Below are positions 1-9,728 of a DNA stretch of 64,000 nt, one piece after another. The stretch is from an uncultured Tateyamaria sp. Lineage in GTDB: Bacteria; Pseudomonadota; Alphaproteobacteria; Rhodobacterales; Rhodobacteraceae. The notes beneath the pieces are model-generated. The model did no database searches. It saw only the letters and a list, made by a program, of their open reading frames with translations, and was not told the origin of the DNA. The position numbers were made by a program, and so were the translations under genes. Each line of letters begins with the position of its first letter. Positions within the stretch are counted from its first letter, which is position 1. The stretch lies in NCBI RefSeq assembly GCF_947503465.1, contig NZ_CANNDN010000002.1, forward strand, positions 124,001 through 188,000. Reading direction: 5' to 3'.

Positions 1-1
1 C

Positions 2-232
2 GAAGAATTGGCCGAACGCGACGTTGTTGTGCTGACTGATACGGACCCGTCCGTCGACAGCGCACTGCGGGTCAAGTTTCGTCCCCGCGGCTTCATGCTT
101 GTGCTTGTGGGCAAGGACGGCGGCGTGAAACTGCGCAAACCGTTCCCGTGGGACGTACGCGAATTGACCCGCACCATTGACAAAATGCCCATTCGGCAAC
201 GCGAAATCCGCGAACGACGCAGCGATGGATGA
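2..232 (+). CDS. DUF4174 family protein, C-terminal part (cut by window edge)
   Basis: The reading frame is open from the first bases of the window, so the 5' end lies outside. About 76 residues remain. The tail has the DUF4174 pattern: a short strand, then VLVGKDGGVKLRKPFP and a final helix containing IDKMPIRQREIRER. In this family the GKDG-x-KLR motif and the closing MP-x-RQ-x-E-x-R motif are conserved. The fold is thioredoxin-like, but no redox function is established for it. The function is unknown and nothing further can be said from a fragment. Confidence 0.8.
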   Translation, partial: EELAERDVVVLTDTDPSVDSALRVKFRPRGFMLVLVGKDGGVKLRKPFPWDVRELTRTIDKMPIRQREIRERRSDG

Positions 233-250
233 AGCGCGCGTTGGGCAAAC

Positions 251-279
251 TTGAAGTTAACCTTTGAACCGCTTATATT
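251..279 (+). promoter_or_regulatory. Sigma70-type promoter, TTGAAG-17-TATATT
   Basis: A -35 box TTGAAG (251-256) and a -10 box TATATT (274-279) are separated by exactly 17 nt. It lies between the DUF4174 gene and the 21-codon reading frame at 309, whose ribosome binding site begins about 18 nt after the -10 box. This is one of the best promoter matches in the window. Confidence 0.55.
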
Positions 280-308
280 CAGGTCAGAACGCAACAGGAG
301 GTGCACAG

Positions 309-374
309 ATGACACATTCGCGCTCACCGCACACCCGAACGCCGGTCGAAGGCGAGGGTAACCCGCTGATCTGA
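309..374 (+). CDS. Possible 21-residue small protein
   Basis: ATG at 309 is preceded by a strong GGAGGT ribosome binding site (298-303) at good spacing, and by a good sigma70 promoter at 251-279. The frame runs 21 codons to TGA. The peptide is polar, starts MTHSRSPHTRT and ends EGEGNPLI; it has no membrane segment or signal peptide. I do not recognise it. Promoter, leader and ribosome binding site together argue for translation, but the length makes this uncertain; it could also be the leader of a small RNA ending in the AT-richer stretch near 375-415. Confidence 0.4.
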   Translation: MTHSRSPHTRTPVEGEGNPLI

Positions 375-419
375 CGATATTCGTTCGTCCCAGCGTGCTT
401 ATATACACTGAACACCCCA

Positions 420-1196
420 TCACGTAATGTGACGAATCCAGCCGTGAAATGGCCGGTTCCTTAAGGCTGCCGCGGCAATTTTGCCCGCGCCGGCAACCTT
501 GCCTTGCAGTTCCAGATAACGGGTCACCGCCTTTTCGCGCCGGTCCCAGGGCAGCGCATCAAATTCGGTCGCGCCCATCTTGGTTTCCATCTGCTCCAGC
601 CGGTCCAGAAGCTGATAGAACTCGGTTACCGGCATGATCTGTGGCTTGCTCAGAATCTCGATTTGCGCCGTCAGGCGGCGCAGTGTCTCGAACTGGTGCC
701 CGTAAAAGACGAACACCTTGTAGCTACGGTTCTTGAAGAAATTCTGCTGCATGTCCGAAATGGCCGCCGCCCAGTCGATGGGTGCGGCCCAGTCTACGAT
801 CAGATCAATCTCGGCCAGCGCCGCCCGGATGATGTCGCGACGGCGTTCCTGTTCCTGGTTCACAACACGCATTTCACCCGTGACAAAGGCCACAACCCAA
901 CCGGCAGCGACCGCGATGGCCGCAACAAGTGCGCGCTGTTCACCCGCTTCCAGACCGCTTTTGGTAATCACCCAATAGATCAGCGCGCCGGACACGGCAG
1001 TGATGGGCACAAGCGCAAGAAGGGCCCTGAGAAAGATCGCGACAACCGCAATACCCGACAGCAGGTAATAGAAGGCCCCGATCGCCAATACACCCGCAAC
1101 GCCCAGACCCCAGAGGGGGGCACCGTTCCGTTGCATCACCACACCGATCAGCAGCAGAACCAGGACAGCGTATATGGCAACCCAGGTGCGTGGCAC
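420..1196 (-). CDS. Hypothetical membrane protein downstream of pccA
   Basis: 258 residues starting with GTG, beginning directly after the pccA stop codon, so it is translated from the pccA transcript. The N-terminal ~110 residues contain three to four hydrophobic segments (roughly 5-22, 28-48, 50-76 and 88-106). The remaining ~150 residues are soluble, with a charged linker (NQEQERRRD) and helices that include WAAPIDWAAAISDMQQNFFKN. I do not recognise the family. Position after the carboxylase subunit is suggestive, but nothing in the sequence points to a catalytic role in propionyl-CoA metabolism. Confidence 0.75.
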   Translation of the reverse strand: MPRTWVAIYAVLVLLLIGVVMQRNGAPLWGLGVAGVLAIGAFYYLLSGIAVVAIFLRALLALVPITAVSGALIYWVITKSGLEAGEQRALVAAIAVAAGWVVAFVTGEMRVVNQEQERRRDIIRAALAEIDLIVDWAAPIDWAAAISDMQQNFFKNRSYKVFVFYGHQFETLRRLTAQIEILSKPQIMPVTEFYQLLDRLEQMETKMGATEFDALPWDRREKAVTRYLELQGKVAGAGKIAAAALRNRPFHGWIRHIT

Positions 1197-3218
<2,022 letters not shown>

Positions 3219-3817
3219 GGTGTTGTCTCACTTCTTGGTCTTTGGCCGGGCCAGTTTGACGTGCGCACGGCACGTTGCATGGCCCACACTTTTTGCTTGT
3301 CGGCGGCTTTCTGGACTGACACCGCCGCTATCGTCTTGTATTTCGTGATCCCTGCGCGAGACGTGTCTCGCGCAAACGCAGGCCGCTGCGTTGCGCGCCT
3401 GATCGCGACGCTTTGGTTCTGCGCTTCAAAATCGAAAGAGTTGAGTATTTGCGAGGGACTGGTTCCCCGGGGCATGGCGAAGCGCCGCAGATCGATGCGC
3501 AAGGGCGCAGATGGGCCTGCGGTGTTTGGATCAAAGAAATGAAACGAAAAACGCTGGACCGTGTCAGAACGGACGCGTGTGCCGTCGCGATTATCGCCAC
3601 CTTCGCGGCCGCTTATGACACCAGCGACGTTGCTGAATGGTGCGTACGGATTGTCAGTCTCGACGCTAAACGGGACGACTCGAGCCGTCCAAGACATCGG
3701 TCCAATGTCGGTCAAAGCACCGACATCGGATTGTGCAACTTCGCTTGGGGCTGAGGCGCGGTCAGGGCGCAGCTGCGTCGCAGCACAAGCTGCAAGCGGT
3801 GCGCGCCCCGCAACAAA
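3219..3817. other. 600-bp gap upstream of pccA with no convincing gene
   Basis: No frame here has a plausible start, ribosome binding site and protein-like composition. The long open frames are continuations of frames that run through neighbouring genes. The stretch contains a third, shorter copy (AACGGACGCGT, 3568-3578) of the motif found upstream of the two lipoprotein genes. It probably holds the pccA promoter and leader, but I cannot point to specific boxes. Confidence 0.5.
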
Positions 3818-3848
3818 CCGCCAGGCACGTGTTACGCGCGCCTGGCGG
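3815..3848 (-). terminator. Rho-independent terminator after the lipoprotein pair
   Basis: A 9-bp perfect GC-rich stem, CCGCCAGGC (3818-3826) with GCCTGGCGG (3840-3848), is followed on the minus strand by TTTGTTG. It lies 21 bp downstream of the stop codon of the second lipoprotein gene. A short T tract is also present on the other side (GTTTT), so it may work in both directions. Confidence 0.7.
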
Positions 3849-3869
3849 GTTTTCAGGTCATGCGCAGCA

Positions 3870-4073
3870 TTAGCAGCGGCTTGGATTCTGGTCGCAGTAC
3901 AGGACGTTTGCGCCCGCGCCAACGGCTGCACCCGCAACGGCATTACCGCCAAGCGCGGCTGTGCCAACGCCGCCGACAGCGCCACCAAGAACGGCTTGCT
4001 CGCCAACAGTGTCGCCGCACGCCGCCAGTCCGAAAGCCGCGACCGAGGCAAGAATAATCGTTTTGATACGCAT
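3870..4073 (-). CDS. Small glycine-zipper-like lipoprotein (second of a tandem pair)
   Basis: 67 residues. A lipoprotein signal peptide (MRIKTIILASVAAFG) ends in the lipobox LAAC, acylated cysteine at residue 19, followed by GDTVGEQAVLGGAVGGVG and a series of G/A-rich repeats, then a short tail with two more cysteines (LYCDQNPSRC). The mature part resembles glycine-zipper segments that insert in or lie along membranes. It is a paralogue of the next gene upstream (4206-4409), sharing signal, LAACGDT-x-GEQA and the G/A-rich core. Function unknown. Confidence 0.8.
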   Translation of the reverse strand: MRIKTIILASVAAFGLAACGDTVGEQAVLGGAVGGVGTAALGGNAVAGAAVGAGANVLYCDQNPSRC

Positions 4074-4171
4074 GATGATCTTCCTTTATTTGACGTCGTT
4101 GTCCTGAGACAAACGCCAAGGTCGATCAATCGTTCCGTTCTTTGTTGCGCAGGATGCGCATCGCGCCGCCG

Positions 4172-4185
4172 AAACGGACGCGTTT
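4172..4185 (-). promoter_or_regulatory. AAACGGACGCGTTT motif upstream of lipoprotein 2
   Basis: The 14-bp sequence AAACGGACGCGTTT lies 99 bp before the ATG of the lipoprotein gene at 3870-4073. The identical sequence is found 77 bp before the paralogous gene (4486-4499). It is partly palindromic (AAACG...CGTTT). It may be a regulator site or simply duplicated with the genes. Confidence 0.35.
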
Positions 4186-4205
4186 CAGCGCGCGGTCGCC
4201 GACGC

Positions 4206-4409
4206 TCAGTTACATCTGTTGGAGAACTGGCAGATTGCGACACCGCCAACCGCGCCAACGACCGCGCCGGTGCCGACATCACCGTTGAAGATCGCGGTGC
4301 CCGCCGCACCGACAACGGCGCCGGACAGGGCCTGTTCGCCGATCGTATCGCCGCACGCGGCCAGTCCAAGGGTTGCGGCAAGTGCGACAGAAGCAAGTTT
4401 GATTGACAT
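4206..4409 (-). CDS. Small glycine-zipper-like lipoprotein (first of a tandem pair)
   Basis: 67 residues. The signal peptide MSIKLASVALAATLG leads to the lipobox LAAC, then GDTIGEQALSGAVVGAAG and further G/A-rich segments, ending in a cysteine-containing tail (ICQFSNRCN). It is about half identical to the neighbouring lipoprotein at 3870-4073, which shows a tandem duplication. A purine-rich ribosome binding site (AGAAAAGGA) precedes the ATG. Small lipoproteins of this type are common in Rhodobacteraceae; no function is known. Confidence 0.8.
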   Translation of the reverse strand: MSIKLASVALAATLGLAACGDTIGEQALSGAVVGAAGTAIFNGDVGTGAVVGAVGGVAICQFSNRCN

Positions 4410-4485
4410 GGGTTCGGGTCCTTTTCTCTCTCTGCACTGGAGTTAGGAACCGATTGATCCAAAAGTAAGGTGTTTGCCCTGTCAT

Positions 4486-4499
4486 AAACGGACGCGTTT
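4486..4499 (-). promoter_or_regulatory. AAACGGACGCGTTT motif upstream of lipoprotein 1
   Basis: Exact copy of the 14-bp motif at 4172-4185, here 77 bp before the lipoprotein start codon. It is the upstream partner of the repeated pair and lies between the terminator at 4541-4591 and the gene. Confidence 0.35.
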
Positions 4500-4540
4500 G
4501 CGTGACGCCCTGTAACAACCGGCGTAACCTTTTGCATCAA

Positions 4541-4591
4541 AACAAAAAAAGAGGTGGGCAGCATAACATCTTGCGACATCTGCTGCCCACC
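4541..4591 (-). terminator. Rho-independent terminator
   Basis: On the minus strand an 11-bp stem (GGTGGGCAGCA with TGCTGCCCACC, 4553-4563 and 4581-4591, 17-nt loop) is followed by TCTTTTTTTGTTTT. This is the clearest intrinsic terminator in the window. It ends the transcript of the 118-residue hypothetical gene at 4777-5133. The ~185 bp between that gene and the stem hold a second small hairpin (CCGTGTTT/AAACACGG, 4717-4736) and no gene I can support. Confidence 0.85.
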
Positions 4592-4776
4592 AGGGGAAGG
4601 GGTACGGAAATGGTACACAGCGCCGCAGAAAACCTGGGGAAGCGGCCCTGTTGTTACACGATTGCACAGGTGCCATGACCGCACAAAGCGCTGGTTTGCA
4701 GGCAGGCAGGAATGAGCCGTGTTTCGCCAAACACGGGAATCCGACGGCAAGAAAGCGCCTATGGTTGCCCGCGATC

Positions 4777-5133
4777 TCAAGCCCACGGCTCCTCGAACGC
4801 ATCGGGAAACGACGCGCGGGCGACATCTTCGTCGATCTGCAAAAGTGCTTCGTAATCAGCGGGATCAAAGGGATCGGTGGCCGGAACAACCTCGCGCCCG
4901 AACAGCCACGACAACCGACCCGCGTCCAGATTGCCGCGCTCGAACGGCTCTGATCCGAAATGCGCCCACAAGGCTGCCATAAACGCTGTGTCGGCCCGTT
5001 TGTCAGGCGGTCTGCGATCGGCAAAGCGTTCGCGCCGCTGAAGCGGTGTCACCCCTTTGGGGTTTGGGCGGCGGATTGTGAATTGAAAATCTGTACCAGT
5101 CAGTCGACCGGGAAAACCGCGGTGTTTCAGCAT
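4777..5133 (-). CDS. Hypothetical protein, 118 residues
   Basis: A soluble protein with a basic N-terminal half (FTIRRPNPKGVTPLQRRERFADRR) and an acidic C-terminal half (FDPADYEALLQIDEDVARASFPDAFEEPWA). It lies between the small lipoprotein at 5191 and a strong terminator at 4541-4591. I do not recognise a domain. Codon use matches its neighbours and the ATG start is the only sensible one, so it is probably a real gene restricted to related bacteria. Confidence 0.65.
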   Translation of the reverse strand: MLKHRGFPGRLTGTDFQFTIRRPNPKGVTPLQRRERFADRRPPDKRADTAFMAALWAHFGSEPFERGNLDAGRLSWLFGREVVPATDPFDPADYEALLQIDEDVARASFPDAFEEPWA

Positions 5134-5160
5134 ACGCTGGCCCCCGCGGTGAGAGGTGTC

Positions 5161-5184
5161 AGGGCGGGCTGAACAGCCCGCCCT
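5161..5184 (-). terminator. Strong GC hairpin between two small genes
   Basis: AGGGCGGGCTG (5161-5171) pairs perfectly with CAGCCCGCCCT (5174-5184). It lies 7 bp after the stop of the 48-residue lipoprotein and 27 bp before the next start. There is no T tract on either side, so it may be a pausing or RNA-stabilising hairpin rather than a full terminator. Confidence 0.5.
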
Positions 5185-5190
5185 GTAGAA

Positions 5191-5337
5191 TTACTTGAAC
5201 TTGCCTGTCTGGACAGGTTCCTGGCTGATGGGCTCAGGTTCGACAACCACGAACTCTTCGTTGTTGTTGTTGCGGCCGCAAGCGGCGACCAGAACCATGA
5301 GGCTAACCATGCCCAACACTTTGATGCTCTTCGACAT
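5191..5337 (-). CDS. Small lipoprotein, 48 residues
   Basis: ATG at 5337 follows the ribosome binding site AGGAGAGAC. The product starts MSKSIKVLGMVSLMVLVAACG: a lipoprotein signal peptide with lipobox VAAC, acylated cysteine at residue 20. The mature part is only 29 residues and polar, with four consecutive asparagines after CGR and then EEFVVVEPEPISQEP. Too small for an enzyme; probably a membrane-anchored peptide of unknown role. It follows the DUF6497 gene on the same strand. Confidence 0.75.
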   Translation of the reverse strand: MSKSIKVLGMVSLMVLVAACGRNNNNEEFVVVEPEPISQEPVQTGKFK

Positions 5338-5515
5338 CTGTCTCTCCTGTAGTCAACTTCCGGACACACGAAATGGCGCATCCGATGCGAGGTAAGGCGG
5401 TCTTGGGGACCCCTTGAGGTTCGTATACGAGATTTTGCGGGCGAAAGATACGGGCCCCGACAGGACTGCGCGGGTTGTGGCCTCAATGCCGCATATGCAA
5501 ATTTCCGCTGATCCA

Positions 5516-6004
5516 TCAGAACGCCTCCCAGACACAGCCCTCGGGGCCAATGCGATACGCTTCGAAGAATTGGGTGGCGTCCGGATCGGACGTGCCGAAG
5601 GGCACGGGCCGGTCCATCAACGAAATCACGACCACATCCGCGCTCAGGTCAAATTCAGTCATGTAGCCCAGCGCGAACCCGTCGCAAAGCGCCTGAAAAT
5701 CCGCTTCGGCATCGGCATATGACACGGCGCCGGCGCCCCGCGCGATATCCGGCGCCACAAAACGAAATCGCAGCCACGCCTCTGTGCCGACCTGATCAAC
5801 CAGAACTTCGGACAAGGTGACAGGCTGACCTGACGGTACATCATAAGCCAAGGCTGGCATGGCCGACAGCATCAGTGCCGAACCGCAGCCCCGGACCCAT
5901 TCCCACAAGCGGGTCCGGGCTCCTCCCTCCGGGGCTGCTGTGCAATCGGTGATAACCCGTCGCACTGTTCCATTCGGCAGTGTATGTTGCCTGTCATCCT
6001 TCAT
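5516..6004 (-). CDS. DUF6497 family protein, probably exported
   Basis: 162 residues from the ATG at 6004, which overlaps the cupin stop codon by 4 nt (ATGA), so translation is coupled. An unusually long N-terminal region precedes a hydrophobic segment ending SAMPALA, a plausible signal peptidase site near residue 52. The mature part has the DUF6497 pattern PSGQPVTLSEVLVDQ, then LRFRFVAPDIARGAG, VVISLMDRPVPFG, and the closing FFEAYRIGPEGCVWEAF. The family is largely limited to Rhodobacteraceae and uncharacterised. Gene position between pccB and pccA is typical, but a role in the pathway is unproven. Confidence 0.8.
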   Translation of the reverse strand: MKDDRQHTLPNGTVRRVITDCTAAPEGGARTRLWEWVRGCGSALMLSAMPALAYDVPSGQPVTLSEVLVDQVGTEAWLRFRFVAPDIARGAGAVSYADAEADFQALCDGFALGYMTEFDLSADVVVISLMDRPVPFGTSDPDATQFFEAYRIGPEGCVWEAF

Positions 6005-6396
6005 CGTGCATCTTCTTCTTGCGTTGTAAAGATGGCAGGGGCCGTGATTTCGATCAATTCCAGGTCGTCAGAGTGCCGACTCTCGCGATGCACAATCCCA
6101 GGGGGTTGCAGCACACAGGATCCCGCACGCAATACGTGTTCGCCTTGTCCCTCGTATTCGAACACAACCCACCCTTGGGTGACATAGACCATCTGGAAAT
6201 CCAGATCATGACTGTGCCATGTACCCGGGCTTTTCATCCCCGGAACGGCTCGGATGACATGTGCTCCGTAGGCACCGTTCGTCGCTCCGGAAATGCCCAA
6301 CTGGCGATACTCGAAAAACGGGCGCAGGCCCGCGCCTTCGAATGCACCGCTATCGGCATGGGCAACGGCAAAGGCCTGGTTCTTCCAAAGGCTCAC
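6001..6396 (-). CDS. Small cupin-domain protein
   Basis: 131 residues. I chose the GTG start at 6396: it overlaps the upstream gene's stop by 4 nt (GTGA) and has the ribosome binding site GGAGGGG; a longer frame upstream is only read-through of the neighbour. The body is a single beta-barrel with the cupin motifs TWHSHDLDFQMVYVTQGW and, in the second half, GSCVLQPPGIVHRESRH. Histidines at the metal positions are present (HSHD and VHRE). Cupins of this size are often metal-binding isomerases, dioxygenases or sensors; the substrate cannot be told. Confidence 0.85.
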   Translation of the reverse strand: MSLWKNQAFAVAHADSGAFEGAGLRPFFEYRQLGISGATNGAYGAHVIRAVPGMKSPGTWHSHDLDFQMVYVTQGWVVFEYEGQGEHVLRAGSCVLQPPGIVHRESRHSDDLELIEITAPAIFTTQEEDAR

Positions 6397-6737
6397 GTCA
6401 CCCCTCCAGCTGACCGGACCCACCGCGCATGGTTGCGCGGATCGTTCAGAACGGCCTGTGCCTGTGCGACAACGGCCGCAAGCACCGCGCGCGCGGCATG
6501 GCCCCCCGCAGTCACTTGCCACCCATCAGCGCGACGATCCAGCTGCACGACGACAGAATATCCCCGCACATTCTGCAACGCACGCCACAGATCCTGACGG
6601 ATTTGATGGGCCAAACGCACTGCCCGGCCACCCGGCAGCATCGTACGCACCGCAAAGTCAAAGCGGGGCGGAAGATGGCGACACAAGGTGACGCGGCCGC
6701 CCTCATGCAGGATATGCCAGCATGTGCGGGCCATCAC
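6393..6737 (-). CDS. Hypothetical protein, 114 residues, coupled to pccB
   Basis: Starts at GTG 6737 (GTGA overlap with the pccB stop) or at the ATG one codon later. The product has a beta-rich first half ([21 protein letters not shown]) with a central helix ([21 protein letters not shown]-like segment) and a final helix [16 protein letters not shown]. There is no signal peptide or membrane segment. I do not recognise the family. Its tight overlap with pccB on one side and the cupin gene on the other shows it is part of the pccB transcript. Confidence 0.7.
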   Translation of the reverse strand: MMARTCWHILHEGGRVTLCRHLPPRFDFAVRTMLPGGRAVRLAHQIRQDLWRALQNVRGYSVVVQLDRRADGWQVTAGGHAARAVLAAVVAQAQAVLNDPRNHARWVRSAGGVT

Positions 6738-8266
6738 AGCGGAATGTTATCGTGCTTCTTCCACGGCATCGGCGCTTTCTTGTTGCGCAACGACGCAAAG
6801 GCGCGGCTCACCCGTTTGCGTGTGGAACGCGGCTGTATCACCTCGTCGATGAACCCGCGCTCGGCGGCGACAAAAGGATTGGCAAACCGGTCCTCATAGT
6901 CGGCCGTGTGCTGCGCGATCTTGTCTGCGTCGCCAAGGTCCGCGCGATGGATGATCTCGGTGGCACCTTTGGCACCCATCACCGCAATTTCGGCCGTGGG
7001 CCAGGCATAGTTGAAATCCGCCCGCAGATGCTTCGACGCCATCACCACATATGCCCCGCCATAGGCCTTGCGGGTGATCACCGTCACCTTCGGTACCGTC
7101 GCTTCGCCATAGGCAAACAGCAGCTTGGCCCCGTGCTTGATCACACCGCCATATTCCTGGCTGGTGCCGGGCAAAAACCCGGGCACATCGATCAGGGTCA
7201 GGATCGGGATGTCAAAACAGTCGCAAAAACGTACAAAACGGGCGGCCTTGCGGGCGCTGTCGATGTCCAGAACGCCCGCCAGCACCATGGGCTGGTTCGC
7301 CACCACACCGACCGTGCGCCCCTCAAGGCGGATAAAGCCAGTGATGATGTTCTTGGCGAACTCTTCCTGCAATTCATAGAAATCGCCCTCATCCGCCAGC
7401 TTCACGATCAGTTCTTTCATGTCGTAGGGCGTGTTGGGGTTCTCCGGCACCAGTGTGTCGAGGCTGGTCTCCACCCGGTCCGGCTCGTCAAAGAAAGGGC
7501 GCACGGGTGGCTTTTCGCGGTTGTTCAGCGGCAGAAAGTCAACCAGGCGACGCACCTCGGCCAACGCTTCGACATCGTTGTCAAAGGCTGCATCGGCCAC
7601 CGACGATTTCTTGGTATGTGTGGATGCGCCACCCAGTTCTTCGGCCGTGACCTGTTCATTGGTCACGGTTTTCACCACATCCGGGCCGGTCACAAACATG
7701 TATGAGCTGTCTTTGACCATGAAGATAAAGTCGGTCATCGCGGGCGAATAGACCGCGCCACCAGCGCAGGGACCCATGATCAGGGAAATCTGCGGCACCA
7801 CGCCGGACGCCAGAATATTGCGCTGGAACACCTCGCCATACCCCGCAAGGCTGTCGACACCTTCCTGGATGCGCGCGCCACCGGAATCGTTAATGCCGAT
7901 GACCGGGGCACCATTCTCAACCGCCTTGTCCATGATCTTGCAGATCTTGGCGGCATGCGTGGCCGACACCGATCCGCCCAAAACAGTGAAATCCTGGCTG
8001 AACACATAGACCTGACGCCCGTTGATCGTGCCCCAGCCCGTCACCACACCGTCGCCAGCGGGCTTCTGATCCTCCATACCGAAGTCGGTGCAGCGGTGCG
8101 TGACGAACATGTCGAATTCTTCGAATGACCCTTCGTCCAGCAACAGGTCAATCCGTTCACGTGCGGTCAGCTTGCCGCGACCATGCTGTGCGTCGATCCG
8201 TTTTTGCCCGCCGCCCAGACGCGCACCCGCGCGCCGCGTTTCCAATTCGGTCAGAATATCTTTCAT
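6734..8266 (-). CDS. pccB: Propionyl-CoA carboxylase, beta (carboxyltransferase) subunit
   Basis: 510 residues, normal family length. It moves the carboxyl group from biotin on PccA to propionyl-CoA. Both crotonase-like halves are present: the N-terminal half with [15 protein letters not shown] and [12 protein letters not shown], and the C-terminal half with [16 protein letters not shown] and [17 protein letters not shown], which carry the glycine-rich oxyanion loops. It is the first gene of a leftward operon (pccB, hypothetical, cupin, DUF6497). The divergent promoter region contains TTTGC repeats expected to bind PccR, the propionyl-CoA-responsive regulator encoded at 9729. Confidence 0.97.
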   Translation of the reverse strand: MKDILTELETRRAGARLGGGQKRIDAQHGRGKLTARERIDLLLDEGSFEEFDMFVTHRCTDFGMEDQKPAGDGVVTGWGTINGRQVYVFSQDFTVLGGSVSATHAAKICKIMDKAVENGAPVIGINDSGGARIQEGVDSLAGYGEVFQRNILASGVVPQISLIMGPCAGGAVYSPAMTDFIFMVKDSSYMFVTGPDVVKTVTNEQVTAEELGGASTHTKKSSVADAAFDNDVEALAEVRRLVDFLPLNNREKPPVRPFFDEPDRVETSLDTLVPENPNTPYDMKELIVKLADEGDFYELQEEFAKNIITGFIRLEGRTVGVVANQPMVLAGVLDIDSARKAARFVRFCDCFDIPILTLIDVPGFLPGTSQEYGGVIKHGAKLLFAYGEATVPKVTVITRKAYGGAYVVMASKHLRADFNYAWPTAEIAVMGAKGATEIIHRADLGDADKIAQHTADYEDRFANPFVAAERGFIDEVIQPRSTRKRVSRAFASLRNKKAPMPWKKHDNIPL

Positions 8267-8335
8267 GCTGTCCCCGCTGGTGATTTGGGGCCTTATACAG
8301 GGTCAAGCAGGACAGGGAGAAGCGCCAATCAGAAT

Positions 8336-8385
8336 ATTTGCAAATAGTATTCAGGATATGCTGTGCAAATTGCAAATCCGCAAAG
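8336..8385. promoter_or_regulatory. Probable PccR binding array in the pccB/MFS divergent promoter
   Basis: Contains the perfect palindrome ATTTGCAAAT (8336-8345) and, 17 bp further, three tandem half-sites: TGTGCAAA (8362-8369), TTGCAAAT (8370-8377) and CGCAAAG (8379-8385). Read on the minus strand these are TTTGC units 7-8 bp apart. PccR of Rhodobacter sphaeroides is known to bind paired TTTGCAAA sites. A possible pccB -10 box (TATAAG, complement of 8292-8297) lies downstream. Half-site identity is clear; the spacing differs from the published pair. Confidence 0.65.
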
Positions 8386-8445
8386 CACAGGCAGCTGTGT
8401 AGAACTGCACTGGACAGTTCATTTCCGCCCGCCTACCTCGGGTAC

Positions 8446-9663
8446 ATGCAATCGCCGCCCAAGGTCCGTTTCCTGGACCGCACGACCCCGCCCCATATTG
8501 TAACGCTGATCCTGCTGGCCGGGGTGTCGGCGATGGTCATGAACATGTTCCTGCCCAGCCTGCCGAACATGACTGCTTACTTTGACACCGAATACCGTCT
8601 CATGCAGTTGTCCGTGGCGCTCTATCTCGCCGTCTCGGCCATCATGCAGACAATCATCGGGCCGATCTCGGACAATCTGGGGCGTCGCAAGGTGCTGTTA
8701 TGGGGCATCGCATTGTTCATGCTGGCGACGCTTGGCTGCATCTATGCGCCAAATGCCGAAGTCTTCCTGTTTTTCCGCATGTGCCAGGCCGTTATCGCCG
8801 TGGCCATGGTGCTCAGCCGCGCGATCATTCGCGACCTGTACGACCAGGACCACTCGGCTTCGATGATCGGGTATGTGACGATGGGCATGGCAATCGTGCC
8901 CATGATCTCGCCCTTCTTCGGCGGCCTTCTGGATGAAGCGTTTGGTTGGAAGTCCGTCTTCTGGCTGTTCTTCCTGATTGGCGGCCTGCTCCTTTTGCTG
9001 GTGCACCAGGATGTGGGTGAAACCGCGGCTCCGTCATCCAAATCACTGATCGGCCAATTCAAGGAGTATCCCGAACTCCTGCGCTCGCCGCGCTTCTGGG
9101 GCTACTCACTGGCAGCGGCCTTCTGTTCGGGGTCGTTCTTTGCCTATCTGGGCGGCGCGCCCTTCGTGGGCACCGAGGTCTTCGGCATGTCGCCGGCGCA
9201 ACTGGGGTTCTACTTTGGCGCCCCTGCCGTGGGTTACTTTGTCGGCAATGGGCTCAGCGGGCGCTACGCCACGCGCTTTGGCGTCAACCGCATGGTGCTG
9301 TGGGGGTCTGTCGCAAACCTGTTCGGCACCGCATTGTCGCTTGCCATCTTTGTCTTGGGCATGGGCACACCGATCTCGTTCTTCGGGATGATGACCTTCG
9401 TGGGCCTCGGCAACGGCCTGGTTATCCCCAATGCAACGGCGGGCATGCTGTCGGTGCGCCCGCACCTGGCCGGCACGGCCTCGGGCCTGGGCGGCGCGAT
9501 CATGATCGGCGGCGGGGCGGCGCTTTCTGCCCTTGCGGGTTTCCTGCTGACACCCGAAACCGGGGCCTATCCATTGCTCTACATCATGGTCTTGACCGGT
9601 ATTTTCGCCCTGGCCGCCATCGGCGCCGTCTATCGACGCGAACGGCGGCTTGCGATGGCCTAG
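8446..9663 (+). CDS. Bcr/CflA-like MFS exporter
   Basis: 405 residues from the ATG at 8446; a longer frame upstream would read through the operator region. Twelve membrane segments are expected. The first loop has the MFS motif GPISDNLGRRKVLLWG, and the region MCQAVIAVAMVLSRAIIRDLYD in helices 4-5 is typical of the Bcr/CflA drug-exporter branch. It lies between pccB and pccR, and its promoter region shares the TTTGC array with pccB, so its expression may depend on PccR. An organic acid or acyl compound would therefore be a possible substrate, although the family is usually annotated for bicyclomycin or chloramphenicol export. Confidence 0.88.
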   Translation: MQSPPKVRFLDRTTPPHIVTLILLAGVSAMVMNMFLPSLPNMTAYFDTEYRLMQLSVALYLAVSAIMQTIIGPISDNLGRRKVLLWGIALFMLATLGCIYAPNAEVFLFFRMCQAVIAVAMVLSRAIIRDLYDQDHSASMIGYVTMGMAIVPMISPFFGGLLDEAFGWKSVFWLFFLIGGLLLLLVHQDVGETAAPSSKSLIGQFKEYPELLRSPRFWGYSLAAAFCSGSFFAYLGGAPFVGTEVFGMSPAQLGFYFGAPAVGYFVGNGLSGRYATRFGVNRMVLWGSVANLFGTALSLAIFVLGMGTPISFFGMMTFVGLGNGLVIPNATAGMLSVRPHLAGTASGLGGAIMIGGGAALSALAGFLLTPETGAYPLLYIMVLTGIFALAAIGAVYRRERRLAMA

Positions 9664-9679
9664 GGCTTGTGCCACACGC

Positions 9680-9718
9680 TTTGCAAACCTAGCCTGCAAT
9701 CACTGCAAACCTGCAAAT
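9680..9718. promoter_or_regulatory. Probable PccR autoregulatory array
   Basis: TTTGCAAA (9680-9687) is followed by TGCAAT (9695-9700) and two tandem copies CTGCAAAC-CTGCAAAT (9703-9718), ending 10 bp before the pccR start codon. Read on the minus strand the last pair is TTTGCAGGTTTGCAG, very close to TTTGCGGATTTGCAA in front of pccB; both have an 8-bp period. A single regulator therefore probably binds both places, with autoregulation of pccR. Confidence 0.65.
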
Positions 9719-9728
9719 ACGGATCATC

